Shown one piece after another: positions 7,229-13,455 of a DNA stretch of 13,455 nt. The stretch is taken from assembly GCA_001897035.1 (NCBI GenBank), contig MKRS01000222.1:1-13455 (forward strand), written 5' to 3'. The first letter of the stretch is position 1; each line of letters starts with the position of its first letter. Position numbers and translations under genes: made by a program. Under the pieces are notes generated by a model, which made no database searches, was not told the DNA's origin, and saw only the letters and a program-made list of their open reading frames with translations. This DNA comes from Bacteroidales bacterium 45-6. GTDB lineage: Bacteria > Bacteroidota > Bacteroidia > Bacteroidales > Dysgonomonadaceae.

Positions 7229-8236
7229 ATGAAAATGATTGAAACAACAAAGACAAATTCAGGGATGAGGCTATTGGAAGAATTTGCCGCATCGCTTGTC
7301 GAAGATCTTATCTCTAACCAACGGCATGGCACGGCAAGAGCCTACATGAGTTCTATCCGCAGGTTGGCGGGTTTTGCTGGAAACCACACAATCACCTTTG
7401 ACCGGATCACGCCTGCATTTTTGAAATCCTACGAGCAACACCTTGTGGCTACTGGTTGCAGGAGAAACACCGTCTCCCTCTACCTGCGGATGCTCCGCTC
7501 CATCTGCAACCAGGCTGTGCAACAAGGTCTGATGGAAATGAGTTCCACCTTATTCGAAGAAGTATTCACTGGTACCGACACGGCCGAAAAGCGAGCTGTG
7601 GACACATCCGTGATCCGGACCATCCGGGAAGCCGACTTGAGGAAACACCCTTCCTTGGAAAAATCACGCGATGTCTTCCTCCTTTCGTTCTATCTCAGGG
7701 GAATCCCCTTTGTGGACCTGATCCGGCTTAAGAAGACAGATGTGTCGAAAGGGGTAATCAGGTATCGCCGATCTAAAACAGGGCGACTCCTGACCGTGCA
7801 AATCGAACCTTGCGCACAAGAGATACTCCGTAAATACGCTTCTTCAAGAAAAGGATCGGCATATTTGCTGCCCTTCGTGACTGAGGATGGGGAATTGGGA
7901 TACAGGCAGTACCAGAACGCCCTGAGATGTTACAACCTGCACCTGCAAAAGCTTTCCGACTTGCTGAACTTGAAGGTGAACCTCACCTCCTATGTAGCTC
8001 GCCATTCATGGGCAACGGCAGCCTATCGGCAAGGAGTGCCGGTGGCGATCATCAGCGAGTCATTGGGGCATGCATCCGAGAAGGTGACTTATACCTATTT
8101 GGCCGCCTTTGAAAATAAAACCCTCAGCAAAGCGAACCGCAGTGTGATAAGTTTAGTCATGGAAAAAAGACATAAAGATCTGAGTCGTGTAAAGAGGAGA
8201 AAGTCCTTTAAGTGGAAGCCTGTGGCTTATGAGTAA
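7229..8236 (+). CDS. Tyrosine recombinase/integrase
   Basis: A 335-aa site-specific recombinase that cuts and rejoins DNA through a tyrosine. Residues 14-112 form the SAM-like core-binding domain (HGTARAYMSSIRRLAGF; RRNTVSLYLRMLRSICNQA). The catalytic domain shows R157 (SFYLRGIPFVDLIRLKK), K183 (RRSKTGR), the box SYVARHSWAT with R258 and H259, H281 (ESLGHASEKV) and the nucleophile Y290 (TYLAAF). The usual His before the second Arg is Tyr (Y255), as I recall for many Bacteroidota members. The basic C-terminal tail (KRHKDLSRVKRRKSFKWK) is a modest extension. No transposition or conjugation genes are nearby, so it could be a phase-variation invertase or the relic of a mobile element. It appears intact. 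Confidence 0.9.
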   Translation: MKMIETTKTNSGMRLLEEFAASLVEDLISNQRHGTARAYMSSIRRLAGFAGNHTITFDRITPAFLKSYEQHLVATGCRRNTVSLYLRMLRSICNQAVQQGLMEMSSTLFEEVFTGTDTAEKRAVDTSVIRTIREADLRKHPSLEKSRDVFLLSFYLRGIPFVDLIRLKKTDVSKGVIRYRRSKTGRLLTVQIEPCAQEILRKYASSRKGSAYLLPFVTEDGELGYRQYQNALRCYNLHLQKLSDLLNLKVNLTSYVARHSWATAAYRQGVPVAIISESLGHASEKVTYTYLAAFENKTLSKANRSVISLVMEKRHKDLSRVKRRKSFKWKPVAYE

Positions 8237-8354
8237 GCCCGAAAAATTGATAAATCATAAAGTTTTAAGTGAATAATGTTGACGTAAAATGAATACTTTT
8301 TGATACGATTCAAAGACGCAATTACCTGCTTAATATACAATAAGAAGCGGTATA

Positions 8355-8395
8355 TTTTGCCTTTCCGTTACTTGGAAGGTAACGGAAAGGCAAAA
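8355..8395. repeat. Perfect 17-bp inverted repeat
   Basis: TTTTGCCTTTCCGTTAC (8355-8371) and GTAACGGAAAGGCAAAA (8379-8395) are exact reverse complements around a 7-base spacer, TTGGAAG. It lies about 120 bases past the recombinase stop. A/T ends on both arms allow a bidirectional terminator, which is the plain reading. Two inverted half-sites around a 7-base spacer is also the geometry of a tyrosine-recombinase core site. I did not see another copy in the window. Confidence 0.75.
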
Positions 8396-8550
8396 GGCCC
8401 TTTGTTCTTGTAGGAAATTCAAAAAGAAAAGTAGTTCAAATCGAGCAGAGAAAAAAGATATCTTAGCTTTTTGCGATGCCAGAGATCATGTTTTGGAAAT
8501 CATCTGCCGATCATTTCTCACGATGGAATTAGATTAGAGAAAACGACGAA

Positions 8551-8581
8551 TTTGCGCCGGTTATGTTAGCTGGTACTTACT
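8551..8581 (+). promoter_or_regulatory. Weak promoter candidate
   Basis: TTTG (8551-8554), then 19 bases, then TACTTACT (8574-8581). The spacing matches Bacteroidota promoters, but the -7 box matches TAnnTTTG poorly. It would leave a leader of roughly 100 bases before the ATG at 8692. Confidence 0.2.
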
Positions 8582-8691
8582 TGTTTTCTCCCAACGAGCT
8601 GCGAATACATATATGGTATCAGAGACTAATTTATAATTCATCACCACAAAATCATTCGAAATGTACACCGCAAATACCCAATTGCATAGAA

Positions 8692-9132
8692 ATGGAAACA
8701 GACAGTAGATTCCCATTACCTAAAATATCAGACGAAAACCGCCCGACTGATTTCCGGTTTTTCTCGGTGTTTAAGAATTTGATGCTCAACGAGCGTATCG
8801 AAAATCTATGCGCTCACCCCCAACGATATAAGCCTTTTGAATTTCTTTCCATATTGAAGTACATTCCGTCTGTGGAGCAAAAGGTGGCAGTCTTGAAGCA
8901 AGCACATTCCACCTACCCATCTCATCCGAAAATCATAGAAAGCCTTTTGGGGGAATACATCCATCAAGAAAAATGGGTCGATGCGGCCTTGTTTGCCAAA
9001 TCGATTGCCCACCTCGAAGACTTGCGAAACAGGGGTTCGCTCTTTCTCAAGAAATGCCTCGTTTTGAGCGAACACAACAAGCCTTTCAGGGAATTCATGC
9101 TTTCCCATGGATATTTGGAAGCTCCCGAATGA
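8692..9132 (+). CDS. Small helical protein of unknown function
   Basis: A 146-aa protein that I do not recognise. The frame is open from 8563, but residues before METDSRFPLPK look noncoding, so I take the ATG at 8692. There is no signal peptide or membrane segment, so it is probably cytoplasmic. Residues from about 65 onward look like paired amphipathic helices (VEQKVAVLKQAHSTYPSHP; KIIESLLGEYIHQEKWVDAA; LFAKSIAHLEDLRNRG), similar in spacing to tetratricopeptide-like repeats, which usually bind other proteins. It is convergent with asnS. The start and even the reality of the gene are less certain than for its neighbours, though the helical part has good protein character. Confidence 0.6.
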   Translation: METDSRFPLPKISDENRPTDFRFFSVFKNLMLNERIENLCAHPQRYKPFEFLSILKYIPSVEQKVAVLKQAHSTYPSHPKIIESLLGEYIHQEKWVDAALFAKSIAHLEDLRNRGSLFLKKCLVLSEHNKPFREFMLSHGYLEAPE

Positions 9133-9268
9133 CGGGGCCTCGGAATCGATCTATATATAATCGCAAAACCGTCCCCCTTATGTCGTAAGGGAGTTGTAGG
9201 CCGCTGGCTGGCTCCTTATTGATGTCATTGTTTGAATCGTTTAGGGCGAACTTAGTGCTAAAATAAAA

Positions 9269-9300
9269 ATGGCAGGCATCTTTGTTCAGATGCCCGCCAT
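9269..9300 (-). terminator. Rho-independent terminator of asnS
   Basis: On the minus strand ATGGCGGGCATCT and AGATGCCTGCCAT form a 13-bp stem (one G-T pair) around a 6-base loop, followed directly by TTTTATTTT. It lies about 35 bases after the asnS stop and is a textbook intrinsic terminator. Confidence 0.9.
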
Positions 9301-9333
9301 GGATATAGAATCTCAAAAATTGTTGGTGTGTCT

Positions 9334-10731
9334 TTAGAACTCCACATTGTTTGGCGTCCGTGGGAAAGGAATCACGTCGCGGATATTGGCCATCACAGTC
9401 ACAAACAAGATCAGGCGTTCGAATCCGAGGCCGAATCCAGAGTGAGGGGCTGTTCCGAATTTGCGGGACTCAATGTACCACCAGATCGGATCCACGTTCA
9501 TCCCGAGTTCGTCCACACGTTTCATCAGCTTGTCGTAGTCCGATTCACGTTCCGATCCTCCGATGATTTCCCCGATTTTTGGGAAAAGCACGTCCATCCC
9601 ACGCACGGTTTTTCCGTCTTCATTTTGCTTCATGTAGAACGACTTGATTTCTTTCGGATAGTCAGTCAAAATGACGGGACGCTTGAAGTGTTTTTCCACT
9701 AAGAAGCGCTCGTGTTCCGACTGCAAGTCCGCTCCCCAATACACCGGGAACTCAAACTTTTCGCCGCATTTTTCCAATATTTCCACCCCTTCAGTGTAGG
9801 TGAGACGTACGAAATCGTTATTCAAAACAAAGTTCAAGCGTTCGACCAGCTCCTTGTCGAACATTTCGTTCAGGAACTCGATGTCGTCCTTGCAGTTTTC
9901 CAACGCATAAGCAATCAAATATTTGAGGAAATCTTCCGCCAAATCCATGTTGTCGTTCACATCGTTGAAAGCCACTTCCGGTTCAATCATCCAAAACTCG
10001 GCCAAGTGGCGGGGAGTGTTGGAATTTTCTGCCCGAAAGGTTGGGCCGAAGGTGTAGATCGCACCCAGCGACATGGCTCCAAGTTCGCCTTCCAATTGTC
10101 CCGAAACAGTCAGGTTAGCCTGTTTTCCAAAGAAGTCTTCTTTGAAATTCACTTCTCCGAATTCGTCACGGGGGATATTGTTCAAGTCCAAGGTTGTTGC
10201 CTGGAACATGGATCCCGCCCCTTCGCAGTCGGATGCGGTGATGATGGGCGAATGGAAATAGAAAAATCCTTTGTCGTTGAAATATTTATGAATACCGTAT
10301 GCCATGTGGTGGCGGATACGCAAGATGGCACCAAAGGTATTTGTCCGGGGACGTAAATGGGCAATTTCGCGGAGAAATTCGAGCGAGTGTCCCTTCTTTT
10401 GCAAGGGATAGGTGGCCGGGTCGGCCGTGCCGAATACCTCGATCGCTGTTGCAAGGATTTCCCCTTTCTGCCCTTTGCCTTGGGAGGCCACGTAGGTACC
10501 GTTCACATTGATACAAGCACCGGTGGTAATGGGCTTGAGGAACTCCTCGTCAAATTTCCCCAGATCAATCACAACCTGGATATTATGGATGGTGGAACCG
10601 TCGTTTAGTGCCACAAAGTTCACTTGCTTGTTACCTCTGCGGGTTCTCACCCACCCCTTCACGTTGACCGTAGTTCCAAAATCCTCCAATTGCAGGAGGT
10701 CAACTACCTTTGTTCTGCGAATCTGTTCCAT
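9334..10731 (-). CDS. asnS: Asparagine--tRNA ligase
   Basis: AsnRS (class IIb) charges tRNA-Asn with asparagine using ATP, in the cytoplasm. The 465-aa length fits the bacterial family (about 466 in E. coli). Residues 15-105 are the OB-fold anticodon-binding domain ([20 protein letters not shown]). The class II core shows motif 1 ([19 protein letters not shown]), motif 2 ([20 protein letters not shown]) and motif 3 ([16 protein letters not shown]). I choose the ATG at 10731, which is preceded by AAAGGA at a good distance. An in-frame GTG at 10749 would add only six residues. It follows rluB by 87 bp on the same strand and is probably co-transcribed with it. It ends at the terminator 9269-9300. 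No defect seen. Confidence 0.97.
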   Translation of the reverse strand: MEQIRRTKVVDLLQLEDFGTTVNVKGWVRTRRGNKQVNFVALNDGSTIHNIQVVIDLGKFDEEFLKPITTGACINVNGTYVASQGKGQKGEILATAIEVFGTADPATYPLQKKGHSLEFLREIAHLRPRTNTFGAILRIRHHMAYGIHKYFNDKGFFYFHSPIITASDCEGAGSMFQATTLDLNNIPRDEFGEVNFKEDFFGKQANLTVSGQLEGELGAMSLGAIYTFGPTFRAENSNTPRHLAEFWMIEPEVAFNDVNDNMDLAEDFLKYLIAYALENCKDDIEFLNEMFDKELVERLNFVLNNDFVRLTYTEGVEILEKCGEKFEFPVYWGADLQSEHERFLVEKHFKRPVILTDYPKEIKSFYMKQNEDGKTVRGMDVLFPKIGEIIGGSERESDYDKLMKRVDELGMNVDPIWWYIESRKFGTAPHSGFGLGFERLILFVTVMANIRDVIPFPRTPNNVEF

Positions 10732-10746
10732 CTCTATCGTTCCTTT

Positions 10747-10790
10747 CACAGGGACTCCCTTTCCCTCTCCGAAAGGACAGGCACCCTGTG
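10747..10790 (-). repeat. Inverted repeat in the asnS leader
   Basis: CACAGGG (10747-10753) and CCCTGTG (10784-10790) are perfect 7-base arms 30 bases apart, just upstream of the asnS ribosome-binding region. A transcript hairpin could affect asnS expression, but the arms are short and chance is possible. Confidence 0.3.
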
Positions 10791-10818
10791 TTTTGTAATT
10801 TATTTAGTTGTCTAAAAT

Positions 10819-12138
10819 TTATTCAAACGCACCCATGCGAAGCATGTTTACCTCCTGTTCGTTGAGGTATCTCCATCTTCCTTTCGGAAGATTTTTCTTG
10901 GTCAATCCGGCGAATAAAACCCGGTCGAGTTTGATCACGTGGTAGCCCAATTTTTCGAAGATACGTCTCACCAATCGGTTGCGTCCGGAATGGATTTCGA
11001 TTCCCACTTCGTTGAACACGTCTTCAGCTACATAGGCAATCGAATCGGCATGTATTTCACCATCTTCCAGTTCGATCCCGTCAGCGATCATCTGCATGTC
11101 TTCCATGGCCACATCGCGGTCGAGCGTCACTTGGTAGATCTTTTTCTTTTTATACTTCGGGTGCATCAATTTGGAAGCCAGGTCGCCGTCGTTGGTCAAC
11201 AGAAGCACACCTGTGGTGTTTCTGTCGAGGCGTCCCACAGGGAAAATGCGTTCGGGACAAGCGTTCTTCACCAAGTCCATCACCGTTTTGCGGTTTTTAG
11301 GATCGTCAGAAGTTGTCAAGGTGTTTTTTGGCTTGTTGAGCAACACATACACCTTACTCTCCAATTTTACTGGATCGTCGTGAAATGTCACCAAGTCGCC
11401 ACGTAGCACCTTTGCTCCCAATTCGTTCACCACTTGTCCGTTCACCTTTACAACACCTGCCTCGATGAAGGTGTCGGCCTCACGGCGTGAGCAAACTCCG
11501 GCGTTTGCCAAATATTTGTTCAAGCGGATCGGTGTGTTCGGATCGATATCCTCCTTGTATTTGACAGGTTTGCTGAGCATGGGCTTCCGTTTAGGACCGC
11601 CGCTGTATTGCCCTCCTCCTTGCGAAGGCCTTCCTGGGCCTCCTGTGTTCGGACGTCTGTCGTTGTAGGAGTTGTTGCCGCGGTTGTATCCGCCGCCGCC
11701 GTTGTATCCACCTCCTCTATTGTTGTTGTAACCGCCGCCGCCATTATTGTTGTAGCTGTTGTTATTTCCATAACTCCTTCCAGCCGATGGACGGCCTTCT
11801 CCGCGTTGTTCGTAATTGCGTTGGTTGGAATACGAAGGACGACCTTCCGAATAGTTGTTGCTCGGACGGCGGTTGTCGTAATCTCTTTGACCCTGAGGAC
11901 GATCGTAACCGCCTCCATTGTTGTAGTTTTGTTCGCGGGTTGGGTTCACACGAGATGCATCTCCAACGCGTGGACGTTTTTTCTTCACAATACCATCGTT
12001 GGAAGAAGAATACACCGGACGTGAGTTTTGTTCTCTTGGGCCGATATTGATTGTTTTCCTTGGCGATGATGTGTGACCTTCTCGGTTTGTGTCGTTATTA
12101 CTATCGTAATAGCGAGAATCATCTTTGTTCGTAATCAT
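10819..12138 (-). CDS. rluB: 23S rRNA pseudouridine synthase, RluB/RsuA family, with long disordered N-terminus
   Basis: A 439-aa enzyme that converts a specific uridine of large-subunit rRNA to pseudouridine. Residues 204-250 are an S4 RNA-binding domain (IRLNKYLANAGVCSRREAD). The RsuA/RluB/RluE catalytic domain follows from 262. It has the signature GRLDRNTTGVLLLTNDGDL with catalytic D305, the lysine-rich HPKYKKKKIYQVTL, and the conserved GRNRLVRRIFEKLGYHVIKL (385-404). Residues 1-200 are low-complexity, rich in Gly, Asn, Arg, Tyr and Ser (GGGYNNN, GGGYNGGGGYN), and are expected to be disordered. E. coli RluB lacks such an N-terminal tail, while Bacteroidota homologues often carry one. Subfamily (RluB rather than RluF or RsuA) is inferred from fold and signature, not from target data. 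A possible weak ribosome site AGGA lies 5 bases before the ATG. It is first of the rluB-asnS pair. Confidence 0.92.
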   Translation of the reverse strand: MITNKDDSRYYDSNNDTNREGHTSSPRKTINIGPREQNSRPVYSSSNDGIVKKKRPRVGDASRVNPTREQNYNNGGGYDRPQGQRDYDNRRPSNNYSEGRPSYSNQRNYEQRGEGRPSAGRSYGNNNSYNNNGGGGYNNNRGGGYNGGGGYNRGNNSYNDRRPNTGGPGRPSQGGGQYSGGPKRKPMLSKPVKYKEDIDPNTPIRLNKYLANAGVCSRREADTFIEAGVVKVNGQVVNELGAKVLRGDLVTFHDDPVKLESKVYVLLNKPKNTLTTSDDPKNRKTVMDLVKNACPERIFPVGRLDRNTTGVLLLTNDGDLASKLMHPKYKKKKIYQVTLDRDVAMEDMQMIADGIELEDGEIHADSIAYVAEDVFNEVGIEIHSGRNRLVRRIFEKLGYHVIKLDRVLFAGLTKKNLPKGRWRYLNEQEVNMLRMGAFE

Positions 12139-12961
12139 TTTTCCTGAGTTTTGTTGTTAATACTTTTAATTTTGATAACCTTCGAATTATTTAATAAACT
12201 TATGTTTTGTTTAAATTCCGGTGTAAGTGTGTGGGGTGATTTTCCTTAATTCTTGTTTTATTTCACTGATCGTCCACACCGAGAGGATAATTCTCCAATG
12301 AAATTGCAGAAAATTCCCTCTGATGGATACAAAAAAGAGCAAAGAATGGACAGATGTCATTGAGGTACGATCGTGTGCGATAGTAGAAAAAATTGAAAAA
12401 GTTGTCCATAAATCTGTTTAATAAGTATCCTCGAGAATTTGATTTTAGTTTTTGATAATAATTCAACGAATTGTTTATATTGTATGATCCATACGAGATA
12501 AATAATTTATTGATAAAGAACAAAAAAGTTTACAAAGGATTTCGCTCGAAAAAGTTTACAAGTGCAGATCGTGCATCAATTCCATGGAATTAGCGCTGTT
12601 GTTCGACGATAAAACGAGTTGAACACAAGCTGGTTTCATTCTGAACTAAAAAATCGAACACCATAAAGTATCTTTATTGAATAAAATGAACGAAAACAGT
12701 GAAAAAGATTCATTTTCGTTTTTGACGTCGAAATTTAACATGGCGGACATTCTTTGTGCACACGTGCCTCCTTGAAGAAACGACTATATACGCGGCGCCG
12801 TATGTTTATGTTTTATTCGTTCAACGATATGTCATATCATTGGCGCATTATCGTTAATTCGTCTCGAAAAGATGACTTAAGTCTGTTTTATCGTTTCTGT
12901 TCATTCGATTGGTGAATTTAGTTTTATCTCGTTCTGTCTGTTTGGGGCCTAATTAGTAAAC
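12139..12961. other. Region containing the bacteria-to-eukaryote junction
   Basis: No gene is supported in these 823 bases. The left part is the upstream region of rluB, and the right part is the upstream region or 5' leader of the sulfite oxidase-like gene. The sequence is AT-rich with many TCG and CGA words, unlike the bacterial genes. An 86-codon minus-strand frame at 12263-12523 is AT-driven and has no recognisable features. I see no exact Bacteroidota promoter for rluB here. The exact junction cannot be placed by eye; the text past about 12,270 already looks foreign to the bacterial part. Confidence 0.55.
12523..12561. repeat. 13-bp direct repeat near the junction
   Basis: AAAAAGTTTACAA occurs at 12523-12535 and again at 12549-12561, a period of 26 bases. 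It lies in the AT-rich zone where bacterial sequence gives way to eukaryotic sequence. It could be a short tandem duplication or a mark of a joining event. Confidence 0.6.
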
Positions 12962-13455
12962 ATGAGATCACGTTTAAGTTCGATTTTTAGTCAAACAACA
13001 AAGACTCAATTTCTTGCTGCAACTGTTACAAGTACTTTACTTTCAGGTTCGACGATCGTTTTTCGTTTACAAAAAAGTCCTTGACTGGCCGCGCCCTTTT
13101 TTTTTCTCTCTCGTTTGAAAAATAGGTTATCTTTTCTCGACAGTTCATGCTGACTCAGATCGACCGGTCGAAATCGGCATACGAAAACCGTCGTTGCCGA
13201 CTTATTCAATGTCCGACGTTGCTAAACATACAACCAAAGAAACTGGTAGATCGAAAGCAATCTATTCAATTGATTGTCTTCTTTTCTTAGGATATTGGCT
13301 CGCGTATAAAGACGGCGTTTATGACATAAGTGCATTTGTTGAAAATCATCCCGGTGGCAAACAAATTCTTAAAACAGCTGGCAAAGCTTTAGAATCCTGT
13401 TGGAAAGTATTTACTATTCATCGTTTTGATCATGTCTACGAAATTCTCGAAGAAT
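12962..13455 (+). CDS. SUOX: Eukaryotic sulfite oxidase-like gene, 5' exons (partial)
   Basis: Sulfite oxidase turns sulfite into sulfate in the mitochondrial intermembrane space, passing electrons from molybdenum through its b5 heme to cytochrome c. Three exons splice in frame: 12962-13046, 13126-13245 and 13291-13455 (cut by the window). The 123 visible residues begin with an Arg/Ser/Thr-rich presequence lacking acidic residues and a hydrophobic segment (QFLAATVTSTLLSGYLF). The cytochrome b5 domain follows: YSMSDVAKHTTKETG, GVYDISAFVENHPGG, then VFTIHRFDHVYEILEE. Heme ligands are likely H88 (of HPGG) and H112. The order b5 domain near the N-terminus, the KHTT.ETG lead-in and the LE..W..F.IH segment favour SUOX over free cytochrome b5 or nitrate reductase. 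The molybdenum and dimer domains lie beyond the window. A purine sits at -3 of the ATG. This gene is eukaryotic, unlike everything left of 12,140. Confidence 0.85.
13047..13125 (+). other. Intron 1 of the SUOX-like gene
   Basis: A 79-base GT-AG intron. The donor is CAG|GTTCGA, the 3' end has a long pyrimidine tract and the acceptor AATAG. Phase 1: the split codon encodes Gly29. Without splicing the first exon frame hits a stop (TGA at 13082). Acceptors at 13142-13143 and 13157-13158 would also keep the frame, so the exact exon start is not certain. Confidence 0.7.
13246..13290 (+). other. Intron 2 of the SUOX-like gene
   Basis: A 45-base GT-AG intron with donor ACTG|GTAGAT and acceptor TTTTCTTAG. 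Phase 1: the split codon is Gly69, joining KHTTKETG to YWLAYKDG, exactly the continuous b5 lead-in expected of sulfite oxidase. Such a short intron points to a compact eukaryotic genome. Confidence 0.85.

Larger units (their letters stand above)
8237..8691. other. Intergenic region with a strong inverted repeat
   Basis: No gene is supported in these 455 bases. An open frame entering from 8563 joins the downstream gene, but its first 43 residues look like noncoding sequence. The region holds the inverted repeat at 8355-8395 and a weak promoter-like pair at 8551-8581. Confidence 0.5.

Noticed and set aside
9175..9191. Small hairpin CCCTTA/TAAGGG as a terminator of the 146-aa gene
   Set aside because: Only six base pairs and no T-run after it.
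9712..10356. A 214-codon open frame on the plus strand
   Set aside because: Antisense to asnS, whose class II motifs are intact. Its sequence has no family character.
11680..11790. Repeat-rich DNA that could be read as a repeat array or CRISPR
   Set aside because: It encodes the Gly/Asn/Tyr tail of the rluB product in frame. Units are irregular and there are no spacers.
12263..12523. An 86-codon minus-strand frame upstream of rluB
   Set aside because: Composed of AT-driven residues (N, Y, F, I), no recognisable start context or domain, and it lies in the junction zone.

Overview
Most of the window (about 1 to 12,140) is a bacterial chromosome segment. It looks like Bacteroidota, probably Bacteroidales. 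The signs are a TonB receptor with an N-terminal carboxypeptidase-like repeat, paired outer-membrane barrel genes, a tyrosine recombinase with a Y-x-x-R-H box, promoters of the TAnnTTTG type, little Shine-Dalgarno sequence, and an RluB-type enzyme with a Gly/Asn/Arg-rich N-terminal tail just upstream of asnS. The last part (from somewhere between 12,140 and 12,960 to the end) is eukaryotic. It holds the first three exons of a gene whose product has a presequence followed by a cytochrome b5 domain, the layout of mitochondrial sulfite oxidase (SUOX). The window is therefore a bacteria/eukaryote junction. A chimeric or contaminated assembly is the simplest explanation; a recent bacterial insertion in a eukaryotic genome is the exciting alternative and is not excluded by sequence alone.

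Layout, left to right. Positions 1-455 carry no convincing gene but have strong hairpins and end in an intrinsic terminator. Positions 456-929 are AT-rich with only broken coding-like fragments. A terminator (930-978) closes a minus-strand operon made of a small His/Cys-rich membrane protein (3599-3940) and a TonB-dependent receptor (1041-3452), with a promoter at 3965-3972. Divergent from it is a plus-strand pair 4 bp apart: a 271-aa beta-barrel protein (4195-5010) and a 683-aa protein with helix-hairpin-helix repeats plus a predicted barrel (5015-7066). Next come a stand-alone tyrosine recombinase (7229-8236), a perfect 17-bp inverted repeat (8355-8395), and a small helical protein of unknown function (8692-9132). 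The minus-strand pair rluB (10819-12138) and asnS (9334-10731) is housekeeping, acting in 23S rRNA pseudouridylation and tRNA-Asn charging, and ends in a clear terminator.

Functionally the bacterial part falls into three themes: metal-linked nutrient uptake across the outer membrane (the TonB pair), envelope proteins of unknown role (the barrel pair), and translation (rluB-asnS). The recombinase stands alone. I do not see a convincing new multi-gene system. The observations most worth checking are the domain-of-life junction, the structured left end, the barrel/HhH pair and the recombinase with its nearby hairpin.
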